Of a stretch of DNA of 64,000 nucleotides, positions 1-11,416 are shown piece after piece (the stretch's first letter is position 1; every line of letters starts with the position of its first letter). Origin of the DNA: Spinacia oleracea. Its lineage: Eukaryota; Streptophyta; Magnoliopsida; Caryophyllales; Amaranthaceae. The stretch covers positions 115,913,157 to 115,977,156 of the forward strand of contig NC_079492.1 in NCBI RefSeq assembly GCF_020520425.1, in the 5' to 3' direction. The notes under the pieces were generated by a model, which was not told where the DNA came from, ran no database searches, and worked only from the letters and a program-made list of their open reading frames with translations. The translations under genes and the position numbers were made by a program.

Positions 1-2414
1 GCTGCTACAGCTAAGAGCTCGCCTTAATTCTTTTTCGAGGCAGTATAGTATGTATTGTTGTTGTAGTTGTTGTTGTTGGTGGTGATGATGTTTCTGGTAA
101 TTTGAAGAAGATGCATTGTTGGTAACTGTAACTAAGGCCAAGGATGATTATGATGATTGTTGGCTAATAACTCAATTGATGTATTGCTGTAATTTTCTAC
201 AACTTCGTATGTATATACACTAATACACATGTTTGTTACTGATATAAAATCGTTCAATTTTCTACTTATGCTATGATGTTTGTTTGTGCCTGTGCTTCTC
301 TTTGTTTATCTTGGTTTGGAATTAGAGGCGGATATGGCTGAGGTTTTGAACTTTGTGAGTTTAGCTGTAAGTTATTTGCTATAAATGTGGTTTCTCTAAA
401 GCAAATTCGATATGAGTACTATGGTTGTTATGGATTTTTGGACTTTGATTGTTGTGGTCTGGTTGCTTAATTAATTTTTTGTTAATTTGTGTTGGTTGTG
501 GGGAGATAGGAGGGACGAAATGAAGAATGCAGTTAATCGTAGTAGTGCAGTAGGAATAGTTTTCTAATGCATTGTGAAACGAGAATCTTGGCCTGCTGCT
601 ATTAAGGAGTTTACGTACACTACGAAGAATGTGGTTGTGCTAGCTTGTTGTACATACTATAAACATGACTGAACTGTTGTTCAGTTTTTGACGGAGGCTT
701 CTGCCCTCCCAAGACTTGAGCACTATTAGATGTGTTCTTCAAGTTTATTATAATTTGGTTGTCAAACTATTAATGCTCCTTGTTAGTGATCTTCTTTTAG
801 CTTATCCTAGAGGGTAACACTTTAGGGGATAGAAGCTGACTAATGTAGTTTCCATCAATGGTGGGCAGTTGGGGGTTTATCTGACCAAGGTGAGCTTGTG
901 TTATATGCCATGAGTCTTGATTCTACATGTGATGCGGTGTTTCTTTTCCTTTAAGAAGCACTTTGTATTTGACAAGCAGCGTCTTGTAGGCAATGGTTTA
1001 TTTATTTCAAAAGTGGGGTTAGTTATAATGGAGTGAGACCTGTAATTACTCCTAAGCTTGTGACCTGCTTCCTTTAACATAGAGTTTTCCTTTTCCATTC
1101 CTACTCAGCGGAGAGTCGCATTTCCCACTAGTCACTTATCCTTTGGGTGCAAAGTAGAAGTTTAGTGCTATCGAGTTTTGTAAATCCTATCTAAATGGTA
1201 CACCCCTACCTCCATGAGAAATGTGCCTAGTTTTGTGTTGAGGATTTTGAGTCAAGAGTTGTTCACTTTCAGGTCATGTTCCATACTAGGGTAGTGTGGA
1301 AGTTATTACTGTGGAAATCATGTATTAATATAGGGTTGCCTTCCATTATTCTATCGACAAAGTAATGCTTTCTAGGTTTTTTTGTTCATGTCGACACTGG
1401 CATCTAGCTCAGATAAGCTTCGACACTGCAAATGAGGCAGATGAGTGTATTGTCATGGTTGGACAAACCCACTGTTTTTGAAATGTATCCACCCGATTCT
1501 AGGATTTCCTCTGCTATAAAGGTCGATACAAGTTGCTATTGTTCTCTTGCATCCTGACTCCTTGTGTTTCTAAAAAGAGATCAAAGTATTGTTGTCAGCT
1601 GTTTTTAGACTCCTTAATCCTTCCCTACGCCCTTATGTTCAAAAATCAGAACACAATCCTTAACTTCCTGGTAAAAAAAGGGATTCACCTTTTTTAGTTT
1701 AATCTCCACTGGTTAGGGTGTTTTGACCATCCTACTAGTTGACATCAGTTGGCCAGACCTGTACTTTCTGATGTCTCCTTAACCGGACCTGGAGGTTTAG
1801 CGTAGCCAGTTATGAACAGGAATCAAGAAGCTCAATGAGTATGAAAGTATTTTTTGGCTATAAAGTTGTTTACAAAGAACTTATTCAAAATAGAAACTTG
1901 AAACTTGAAACTGGTACTCTTTTGTAAGGTTCAGTAATAGGAGTCGCCCTAAATATCACTTTGCTAATCACAATCCAAGGAGGTATGATCACTCTATTCC
2001 ATTCTTTCCGAACATATATTTTTGCTATGATTGTATGTGCCCTTGATGTCCCTTATCATTTAAGACGTATCTGTATTGCCAGAAACAGAATGGCTTGTTT
2101 GCGATGTAACCCACCAAAGTCACCTTGTTTCTCTATCGTAGGTTCCTTTTTACGTGTCAATGTAAGATGTTGACTATTCTGCAGGCAAAGATTTGTAATT
2201 ATGTGTTTATAGACAGGAAGATAATTTGTTTGTAGAATTATAATGTATGATATGGCACTGGTAACTGTTATTCTGTACATGGAAGATTATTTTATGATCC
2301 ACATGCCCCTCCCCTCTCTCAGTAAGGGTCAGGTGTCTTTTAGCAGACCTTTTTTCATTTTTCATTTTTCATTTTTTATTTTTCATTCTTATATAAAAAA
2401 TCGCAATTTAGAAG
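1..2414. other. Region without a recognisable gene
   Basis: No reading frame in this stretch is long or shows a motif I recognise; the longest are about 60-80 codons and overlap on opposite strands. The DNA is AT-rich with short T-rich runs. A low-complexity stretch of repeated CATTTTT-like units lies at about 2349-2392, next to the inverted-repeat element that follows. It could be spacer, intron or untranslated sequence of a host gene lying to the left, but nothing here decides that. Confidence 0.5.
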
Positions 2415-3088
2415 GTGGACTATGGTGCACACATAGCATGGTGCACATTAAGAACACTAAGACCCTGTTCGGCAAAATTAGCGGTAGCGGGTAGCGGTTA
2501 GCGGTTGAGTAGCGGGTAGCGGTTAAAGTAGCGAGTAGCGGTGAATAGTAGCGGGTAACGGTTAGCTGTCAAAGTAGCGGTAACTAATATGAGTGTTCGG
2601 TAAAAGTAGCGGTTGATATTATAAAAATAAAAATAAAAGCAAGAATATTATTTAAAACTTTATTATAAATTTGTCAAACGCTACCCGCTACCTTAAACGC
2701 TACTAATTTTAACGTTTGACAAAAGCTACTCAACTGCTACCTCAATCGCTAACCGCTACCTAAATCGCTACTTTACCAAACACTTACATATTTTACAAGT
2801 AGCGTCTTGACTAGGTCAAAACGCTACCCGCTACCTCAAACGCTACCGCCGAACACGCCCTAATATATAATTAAAAGAACATCTAGTTACGTGAAAAGAA
2901 CATGGATATATATATTTTTTATATTTTTAATAAATAGTGAAATAATATGTTATTTTTTATAACAAAAAAGTAAAATATTATATTGCATGTTCTTTTATCG
3001 TAGTGTCATGTTCTTTTTTTTATGCACATGTGTTCTTTTGGTGCACATGGTGCACCATACTCACTGTGCACCATGGTCCATAGTCCAC
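2415..3088. mobile_element. Inverted-repeat element (MITE-like) carrying a second MITE
   Basis: The left end begins GTGGACTATGGTGCAC and the right end, read on the other strand, begins GTGGACTATGGACCATGGTG, so the two ends form imperfect inverted repeats of roughly 35-40 bases rich in GTGCAC. Inside, AAGAACA-type motifs on the left are mirrored by TGTTCTTTT motifs on the right. There is no coding potential. The internal sequence is interrupted at 2461-2860 by another element, so the original insertion was only about 270 bases. I did not find a convincing target-site duplication, so the superfamily is left open. Confidence 0.6.
2461..2860. mobile_element. Tourist-like MITE (PIF/Harbinger type)
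   Basis: The ends are GACCCTGTTCGG and, on the opposite strand, GGGCGTGTTCGG, and they are flanked by the three bases TAA on both sides (2458-2460 and 2861-2863). A TAA/TTA duplication with a G-rich end containing TGTTCGG is the usual signature of PIF/Harbinger MITEs. The subterminal sequence is unusual: many repeats of a TAGCGG unit on the left and the complementary CCGCTA on the right, so most of the 400 bases can fold back on itself. It is nested in the element at 2415-3088 and is therefore younger than it. Confidence 0.7.
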
Positions 3089-3454
3089 GGATTGATAAAA
3101 AATCTCTTATCTGAAGTGAAAAGTCTGAAGCTACCAATTAGTTTCGAGTTTTAAATGGGTTGGAGATGGAATAGTCTAACATATGGAGTATCCATTATGA
3201 CATTGAGGTCATATTGCTGCAATTCTGCACGGGAACAAACCCAGAATTCCCAAACAGTACAGGTTGCTGGCTGTAGACGCCTACATTTGTCCCTAGGCCC
3301 GAAGCGGTGAGTTCGATGATGAAACTATAACTCGCTCGCCACAAAACACTCTGATTAGCTGAAGAACGACCCTCGACTGACTGAAGAGACCATCCCGAAC
3401 ATAACCTGTTAAATATAGTAACTTTCATAAATAGAAAGTTTCCTAAAATAGACT
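3089..3454. other. Short unassigned stretch
   Basis: This stretch lies between the inverted-repeat element and the inferred start of the Tat-type LTR. It contains a short minus-strand frame of 77 codons without recognisable motifs. I see nothing else in it. Confidence 0.35.
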
Positions 3455-4395
3455 TGACACATATTTAGTCGCATTCGCGTCCCGATACGGCTTAATATGT
3501 GTTTGCATAGATAAAAGGATAGAATATGATTGTCCGCATTACAACACACATGTACGCGCCACAATGTCCTAGTGCTTGCCTTCAGGCTCTAGAATAACAT
3601 ACCTCGAACAATAACACTTCTCAAACTCATACTTATTGAGCACAATACATATAAATGTTAACCCAAGTTATTTAAAAATGCTTACGAGTGCCTAGAAAAC
3701 GCTCATTAGCCCGTTTAGCAAATGGTACGTCCTTACGAAATCAAAGTCTGTGTTATAAATTATGATTTGGATCATGCACATCACATGATTGTATAGGCCT
3801 TGGAATAAGCTTTCCATGTACTTATCATAAGCCCAAATCTGATTTAAAACGAATAAGTTATAAGGCTTTACTTGGGCTTCGCCAAAAGGGACCGACCTCC
3901 ACTCTTTGGGCCATAACTCGAGATTTACGAAGCCCATTGATGCGAGATCGGCGGCATTGGAAAGCTGGATTCCGTGATATTATTTGCAAGAATCCGAGTT
4001 AGTATGAAGAAGCTATGAGTTTTTAAAAATCGAATTTTTTTTGGAAATCCGCAGATCTGCCCGCTCTGGAAATTTCAAGCGCTGGCAGAGCTGCGCTGGA
4101 AAATTTCTAGCGCTCTTAAGGGAGTGATGGATGACATTTATGTCGCTCATAGGGTAGTAATTTAGGCATAACTTGAGTCATTTTATTCTATTTTATTCTA
4201 TTTTTAATCTTTATTTTCCTTAGTTTCTTAATTTAATTATTTATAGCTTAGTTTAGCATTTTTAGCTATTTTTGTTAGCTTTTAGGTCTTAATTCCGTAA
4301 TTTATTTATTTTATTTGTTTTATAATTTTATAGTTTAATTATGTTAGTTTTCTTATTAATTTTCTATTTTATTTCTATTAATTTCTATTTAGTTG

Positions 4396-4397
<2 letters not shown>

Positions 4398-4453
<56 letters not shown>
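4398..4453. repeat. (TTA)n microsatellite at the LINE 3' junction
   Basis: About 18 uninterrupted ATT/TTA units, followed by a short (TA)n run and a poly-T run. The poly-T run, read on the minus strand, is the poly-A tail of the adjacent LINE. The same TTA repeat continues on the far side of the LINE (about 11388-11415) and of the first Mutator-like element (13527-13547). The repeat therefore either pre-existed as target or was expanded from the LINE tail and target duplication. Confidence 0.85.
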
Positions 4454-4460
<7 letters not shown>

Positions 4461-4494
4461 TATATTTTTTTTTTTGACAGACACTAAACAAAGC

Positions 4495-7400
4495 TTAGAA
4501 GCTTTCCTGGAGACTAGTTATCCTAGCTTGGATTGCCAGTTTGTGGGCGTCCAGAGTAGCTTGTCTACTAGTAAAATTTATTTTACAGAAGCTAAAGTTA
4601 TTCCCTAATTTGCGGATATCCTCTATCAGATTTCTCAGGTCTGTTGGCGCTTCTTGGATTGTCTCAATATACCTGATTAGTACCCTGCAGTCCGTGTTGA
4701 CAATTACCTCCTTATGCTCTTGCTCAATCAGCCATTTCAGTAAGTGTAGTATTCCTCTTGCTTCTGCATCTGCTGCCGATGTGCATCTTATGGGCATGCT
4801 CATTGTATGTATAGTGGTATTGGTGATATTGTTGTATATCCTCCATCCGATGCCCGCATAGTTCTTGTCTTTGCATTTCTTGTCCATCTTCCATGCACTA
4901 TCTACATTTGCATATAAAGTGGTCTCCCCAATCTCGTTGTTGCCAATTGAAACAGTATTTTCCTCTTCATTCCTAGTTGATGTTGTTGTTGTTCTTCCAC
5001 TGCGATCCACTCTATTGTGGGCTGCCTTTTGTGAGGTGTTAGTCCAATGATGGAGAGTTTCTACTATCGTTATTGGGCTGGGTTCTACCCCCCTAAAAAT
5101 GATCTCATTCCTGTGCTTCCAAATCGCCCAAAAACCTGCAAAGAAAATGTTAGTTGAATCGTAGTAGGGATCATCCTCTCTTGATAGTTGCCTTATCCAG
5201 TTTTTAACCCATTCCTGGATTGTTGTTGTGCTGCTAGCTCTAGTGTTAATGCCAAGTGGGAAAGATTGCCACATTCCTGATGACCATTCACAGTCACGAA
5301 ACACATGAGATGCAGTCTCCTTTTCTTTGTTGCAGAACACACAGACGGGATCAACATATATCCCTCTTTGATTGATGTTTGTTTTTGTTGGTAGAGCGTT
5401 ATTGCAAACTTTCCACATGAAGACTTTCCATTTATGTAGAGTGTTTATTACCCAGAATGTCTTCCAAATTTTGCTATCTTCTTGGTATTTCTTATGGTCA
5501 TCACTTTGACTGACTAGGAAACCATACCCCATTTTGACCGAGTATTGACCAGACTTTGTGTGTGACCATCTTTGTTCATCATCTTTACCATTCTCAGGGA
5601 TGTACGAATTCAGTACTCGTTGTGCATCCATTCTTGGGAAATTGTTCCATATAAGGTTCTGGTTCCATTCCCTTTTATTCCAGTCAATCAGGCTTTCTAC
5701 CTTAGAAAAGTCTTTCCTTACTTGATCATTGGTGTTTGCCTTGAATTTAACCTCCTGATTATCAGCCCATAAGTCTCCCTCAGGGTTGATGTTTCTCCCA
5801 TTCCCTAGTTTCCATCTCATTCCTTTATGGAACTCCATTGCTACTTTGCACATTCCTTTGAACCCCCATGACCAGTGTGGCTTGGTTACTCCCTTTCCCC
5901 CTGCTTGTAGAGGTAAGGTACCATACTTTGCCTTATACATTCTTGACAGAATGCTCTCTTTCTGCGCCTCACATCTCCAAGCATATTTGTAAAGCATGGC
6001 CCTATTGAACATGGCTACATTCCTTATTCCTAGTCCACCCATCCCCTTCGGGTTTTCAAGAATCAATTTATTACGCCAGTGAATTGCGTGCTCCTTCCCT
6101 TTAGCTCTCCAAAAAAACTTTTTGATCATGGAGTCTAGTGAACTTGTGATTTTTTTTTGGCAGTAGGAAACTGGATAGAATATGGTTACAAAGTGAGGCC
6201 AAGATACCATTGATCAAAATCAGTTTACCTGCTTGGGTAAGAGTGGAAGCACTCCACGAAGAGATTCTAGATGTCATTTTATCACATAGGAATTGAAAAT
6301 CTTTTGTTTTTGAGGTGGAGAACGAGATTGGTGATCCCAAGTATGTACCTATATCAGATTTCAGAGTGATTGCCATGATGTCTTTCCGTTGTTTTTTTCC
6401 TAATTTCCAATATTAGGACTAAAGATGATGGACGACTTTGACAGATTAACCACTTCACCCGAAAATTCACAAAATTTCTCCAATGTTCTCTTCAAGTTGG
6501 TGCAGTCTTCCTTGTCAGCTTGGATAAAAAACAATGCATCATCAGCAAAAAATAAGTGCGAAACTGGGGGAGCTCTCCTTGCTATTTTAATGCCTTTGAT
6601 AAGATTGTTCTCCTCTAACTCTCTTATTTTCCATGACAGGACCTCCATACAGATTATGAACAAGTAGGGTGATAGGGGGTCCCCCTGACGAAGCCCACAA
6701 CAAGGAACAATTGTGGTAGACGGCTCTCCATTTATTAACACTTGGTATCTTACAGTTGTCACACACTCCATGATCATTCGATTCCAAACCACTGGAAAAC
6801 CCATTCCGCTTAGAAACTTTTGAAGGAAGTCCCATCTAATACGGTCGTAGGCTTTGTTCATGTCGATCTTGATTGTGGCAAGTGGTTGTTTCCTTTTCTT
6901 TTTCCGTTTGATATGAGTGATTAATTCATGAGCAATTAGTCCTGCATCCCCCATTAATCTTCCTTGGATGAATGCACTTTGATAAGGGCCAATCAATTCG
7001 GGCAAGATATGTTTCAGTCTCATTGTAAGACATTTCGATATTATTTTGTACACCACATTGCAGAGACTTATTGGTCTGAATTCGTTGACTGATGTTGGGT
7101 TGGCCACCTTTGGGATTAGAGTGATGAATGTGTTATTCCATTCTCTAAGAATTTTCTGGTTAGCAAAAAAACTGTGTACCCCTGACAAAATATCAGTTGA
7201 AATTGGTTCCCATAACTTGTGAAAAACTTCACCTGGCCCCCATCAGGTCCTGGTGATTTGTTGCTTGCAATTGAGAAGGCTGCCATTTTGATTTCTTCAC
7301 TTGAAAAGGTGGCGTTCAACATTCTGAGGTGTACTGGTTTGAGCTTCATTGCATCCCATTTGATCTCAAAATCCTGAATACATTGTCTTAATTCTGGTTC

Positions 7401-8627
7401 CTTGTTTGAGGATCTAAACAGCTTCGAAAAATGGTCGGTGAATTGTTTATGGATTCCCGCTTTGTCAGAAATCCATTGATCAGCTTCATCTTTGATCAAA
7501 AAAATTTCATTATGTTTCGTTCTTTGTTTTGTTGATCTGTAGAAAAGAGTAGAGGATGAATCTCCCCAAGTGTTCCAGTTTAGCCTTGATCTCTGTTTCC
7601 AATATTCTAACTTGGCTTGTATGATTTCTTCCTCTTTTTTCCGAAATTCTATTTCTTGATTGAGTTCGTTGTGGACTGATGCAGTCCTCAGTTGTTTGTC
7701 CCCCACTTTTTTGGAGACTGTTTCCCAATCCAGGTTATTTTCTTGCTTGTATTTCCTGCACCAACTAAAGGATTTGGATTTGATCTCCCCCAATTTCCTT
7801 GAGGTCGAATACATTGGTGATCCTCTAGAACTTTTTGCCCACTCCTTCACTAGCTCACTCCTCATTTCTTCAAAATTTAGACTCCATGTTTCAAATTTAT
7901 ATGGCCGCTTTCTTTGATCTTGGTCCGGTTTTACCTCCAAAATTATGGGAGAGTGACCGGAAATGAGAATTGGCAGGTTTAGAATTGAGGCATAAGGGTA
8001 GCTATCTTTCCAATCTTCTGAACATAGCCCTTTATCAATCCTCTCATAAATTGCTTTTCCCCCCTTTCTATTGTTGCACCAAGTAAAATTCACCCCCGAG
8101 AACGGAACATCTAGTAATCCATTTTCGATTTTCCATAGAATGAATTCCGTCCAGCCAGATATTATATCACTTCCCCCAATTTTATCCTCATATTTGTCCA
8201 CCTGATTAAAGTCACCTATGATGAGTAATTTGGTGTTGAGAGATCTTCTTTCAGCTGTAAGTTTGTTCCATACTTCTACTCTATCAGACACGGCCGGAGC
8301 CCCGTAAAGGCAAATTAAAGACCATTCATTTCTCCATACATCAACTACATTACAAGAAATAAAATTGCAGCACGAAAAACTAAGAGAAACATCTACTGTG
8401 GAGGAACTAAGCATAGCTAATCCTCCACTTAGGCCTATGGAGTCTACACCAAATACTTTATTAAATCCGTAACCATTTAGCAGCCAGTTAAGATTTGCGA
8501 CTGCACACTTAGTTTCCATTAAGAACAGGATCTGTGGCTTAAACCTACGGACCAGCCATTGCAGAAAAGGAATTGTAGAGGTGTCCGCACTCTTAAGACC
8601 TCTACAATTCCACGATAGGACTCTCAT
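4495..8627 (-). pseudogene. LINE ORF2 (endonuclease, reverse transcriptase, RNase H), frameshifted
   Basis: The start is the ATG at 8627, giving MRVLSWNCRGL, the classic start of an apurinic-type endonuclease; FLMETK follows about 40 residues later. The reverse transcriptase spans about 7240-6100, with FRPISLCNVVYKIISK, IDMNKAYDRI, GLRQGDPLSPYLF and the catalytic FFADDALFF near 6540. A zinc-binding region follows, with CVFCNKEKETASHVFRDC. An RNase H-like domain (DSAWKMDKKC, AEARGILHLLKWL, VIVNTDCRVL) ends near 4500. The frame shifts near 7240, near 6400 and near 6160; the last two are at poly-T runs of the plus strand, as expected for slippage or decay. All domains are still recognisable, so the copy is fairly young but cannot make a full ORF2 protein. 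Confidence 0.9.
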
Positions 8628-10984
8628 AACTGATTTGGGTGGGCCTTTTTGGCACCCATACCAATTCGACAGCAAATTTTTCCTAGTGACAATGCTGTAT
8701 CCAGCTCCTCCATCAGTATTTGGTGATTCTGGTTGAGGTCAGGAGCGTCTTCTGTGTTTTTCTCCATTCTTCTTTTCTTTCCCCCATTAGCAAAGGGGGT
8801 GATAGTTGATTTTCCATTCCTCTTTTTTGTTTCAGTGCTGATTGGTTTCTTTGGTTTAGTTTCTGATGGTTTTCCATTTATCTTTCCCCAAGCTTGGTTG
8901 CTCTTGTGTAACATTTGGGCTAGAAGGCCTTTTGAAGCCCACTTTTCCTTCTTTGTATGTGGCTTTTCCACCTCTTGAAGCTTCTGGATTGGGTTATGGT
9001 CATATGGGTTTGGTGATGATGGGTGTATTATTTTTGTGGATTTGATGGATTGGGTGGATTGGTCTGGTGGGCTAGTTATTTCCGTGGATGAGTCCGATTC
9101 GGAGTCAACTTCTGATTGATAAGGCGTGATGCAGTGGGTGTATGGTTTCCTTTTTTTGTGTTGTAGTGGTGAATTTGGAGAGGTGGCCATGATTGAGAAA
9201 GTTTCTGATTCAGAAGATGATTCCGATTCGGTGGTCGAGGTATTTAATAGGTGAATAGGTGGTTGGGTATTAATGGGTTGTTGGTGGTAGTTGTTGTTGA
9301 TAGGGTATGGGATTGGAATGAAAGGGTCAAGGAGGTACGGGTGTGGCGGGGTTAGTCTATCTGTTTTTAAAATATTGATGGTATCCGATGTGAGAGGGGG
9401 TAGATCAGATGAACAGATTTCCACAACAGATGAGATAGCTAAATGGAATGTTTGGGCCTCTACTAGTGTTTTGAGATTGACTTCTTCCCACATTCGGTCC
9501 ATTGGGTTTGGTTCAGGGTTGTTTTGGTGGTTCATATTGTTTTGGATTATTTGTGGGTCTGGTCCATGAGTTTCAGAAAGGGCTGATATAGTTTGTGTGT
9601 TATTTGGTTTTATTTGGGTTGAATCTGTAGTTGGGCCAAATATTTCACCAAGTGGGCCCATTGCTTTTAGATTGAGATTCGATAATCCAAAGGGGTGTAA
9701 TGTGTGTTCTATATTTGGGGGTGCTAAATCCGGAAAGGTAAATTCCAAATTTGGTGTAGTCACATCATCCCACATTAATTTGTCGGAAAAAATTCCCGAC
9801 AGGACCCCCACATCTTGTGGTTCATTTTCTACATATTCCTGGGCAGTCATTAATGCATCATTAAATTTGAACTCACCTTCATTCCCTTGGCTTATGACAG
9901 ATAGTAGATTACCATTGTGCCCCTCAGTTATTTCCAGTTCATTGCATGGCACTGTCATCCTAAACGATGTTGCACCATAGGGGTTGGGTGCCCCATTATC
10001 ACCACCAGAGCTTGCATTAGACCGGTTTCCCGGAGTATCTGGGTCGATGGACCCACCTGTATTGTCTGATGAGTCGGAGGTGTCATCCATATCTTCATCA
10101 TCATTTCCTTCTTCACTAATGCTCGACAACCTTGGGCTATGGGGTTCACGTGTAAGGTTTGGAATAGTAGTGGTATATTTGGGAATTGGGGCTAGACCTC
10201 TGATTTTATTTGTAAAAAGGGGAAGGTCGTTATCATCAAAGATCACATTTTCATCACCCAAATTCATTTTCCTCATCATTTCCATTATTTCTTCTTCTGC
10301 CTTTTGTAGGGTTTTCTTGCAAGAGGTTGTTTTTTGCCATAAGTGAGCACATTTCTTACAGAAACGAAACACTTTTTCATATCGAAAGCTTACCCATGCA
10401 AGGTGGTCTTCCTCATACTCGAAGTAGCATCCTGGTGCCAAAGGTTGTTCAAGATTGATCCTTATTCTCGCCTTCAAGTGGGGTCTAGCACGATATTCCT
10501 CATCTGGCATTTCCACTAGTAGCGTGTGTCCAAGCTTGGAAGCCATCCTCATTACTACTGCTGGCCTGACATAGAGAAATGGAAGGCCTTCAAATCGAAC
10601 CCATAGAGCTGTTTCTGTTGCTTTCATTGCGCCCGGAGTAGCCCCAAAGAACCATGGTTTTAAAACTAGAAGGGCACCTTCAAAAATTATTTGGTTTAGG
10701 TTAAGGAGGTTTAGACAGTCTTCGGCATCTTCACAGAAAAACAGAAAGAGTTTCTTTCCCACCTTTTCAACAATAATGTTATCACGTTTGATCCATTCAT
10801 TAACCCACCTTTGGATTTTATTCTCCGAAAATTCCCTGGAGTCTTTAAACCCCCCATGATGGCATTGTTGTATTTGTTGTCTGCTGGATGGAGGGCATTT
10901 GGAGGTGGGGGTAATTCTAGGGCATCTTCTGGTTAATAAGAATTTCCTTTGAGTAGGGTTTGCTGGTGGGGTTGAGTTTGCCAT
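8624..10984 (-). CDS. LINE ORF1 protein (DUF4283, zinc knuckle)
   Basis: An open frame of 786 codons. ORF1 proteins of plant L1-like elements bind the element RNA and form the ribonucleoprotein used for retrotransposition. Residues about 45-190 have the DUF4283 pattern, including a WVNEWIKRDNIIVEKVG segment and the ALWVRFEGLPF core. It is followed by a zinc-knuckle-like segment, FCKKCAHLWQKTTSCKK, at about 208-224. The second half is long, acidic, rich in Pro/Ser/Asn and probably disordered, ending with a Lys-rich segment. The stop codon TGA overlaps the ORF2 start in an ATGA arrangement at 8624-8627. The frame is intact although ORF2 is broken, so it could still act in trans. Confidence 0.85.
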   Translation of the reverse strand: MANSTPPANPTQRKFLLTRRCPRITPTSKCPPSSRQQIQQCHHGGFKDSREFSENKIQRWVNEWIKRDNIIVEKVGKKLFLFFCEDAEDCLNLLNLNQIIFEGALLVLKPWFFGATPGAMKATETALWVRFEGLPFLYVRPAVVMRMASKLGHTLLVEMPDEEYRARPHLKARIRINLEQPLAPGCYFEYEEDHLAWVSFRYEKVFRFCKKCAHLWQKTTSCKKTLQKAEEEIMEMMRKMNLGDENVIFDDNDLPLFTNKIRGLAPIPKYTTTIPNLTREPHSPRLSSISEEGNDDEDMDDTSDSSDNTGGSIDPDTPGNRSNASSGGDNGAPNPYGATSFRMTVPCNELEITEGHNGNLLSVISQGNEGEFKFNDALMTAQEYVENEPQDVGVLSGIFSDKLMWDDVTTPNLEFTFPDLAPPNIEHTLHPFGLSNLNLKAMGPLGEIFGPTTDSTQIKPNNTQTISALSETHGPDPQIIQNNMNHQNNPEPNPMDRMWEEVNLKTLVEAQTFHLAISSVVEICSSDLPPLTSDTINILKTDRLTPPHPYLLDPFIPIPYPINNNYHQQPINTQPPIHLLNTSTTESESSSESETFSIMATSPNSPLQHKKRKPYTHCITPYQSEVDSESDSSTEITSPPDQSTQSIKSTKIIHPSSPNPYDHNPIQKLQEVEKPHTKKEKWASKGLLAQMLHKSNQAWGKINGKPSETKPKKPISTETKKRNGKSTITPFANGGKKRRMEKNTEDAPDLNQNHQILMEELDTALSLGKICCRIGMGAKKAHPNQL

Positions 10985-11384
10985 TTTGGTAACTAACAGT
11001 TGTTTGGGGGATGGTTATTGTGTTTGTTGTTTTGGATGAAAGTGATAGTGAGAGTGTGAGTGGGTGTTTATGAACGATCTGGGCTTCATTTTAACCTCAA
11101 AATTTGGACAAACAGTCGGTTGTAACAGTGTTTAGATAGCATTAGTATTGAATGGTAAGTGCAGGAATTTAATGGAAAGTGATCTTGGATTTCGAACAAT
11201 GCTTTACATCAGCTTGATTTTAATTACTTGATAAGTAAGGGGTAACCTTTTCACTAAGAATTCCGACTAAGAGGGGTTTGTACCCCAATGTACTCCCTTG
11301 GAGGGAGAGAGAGAACTCTCTTTATTTTAAAGAGAGAAAAGCTGGTAGTTTTACTGAATCTTAGTTGAGTTATGTCCTTTCACC

Positions 11385-11415
<31 letters not shown>

Positions 11416-11416
<1 letters not shown>

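Larger units (their letters stand above)
4454..11388 (-). mobile_element. LINE (non-LTR retrotransposon, plant L1-like with RNase H)
   Basis: Near full-length element on the minus strand. In order it has a 5' untranslated region (about 11388-10985), ORF1 (10984-8624), ORF2 (8627-4495), a short 3' end and a poly-A tail that runs into TA and TTA repeats. ORF1 carries the DUF4283/zinc-knuckle type of protein and ORF2 the endonuclease, reverse transcriptase, zinc-binding and RNase H-like domains usual for this plant clade. The exact target duplication cannot be read because both flanks are TTA repeats. ORF2 has three frameshifts, so this copy is not autonomous. Confidence 0.88.
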
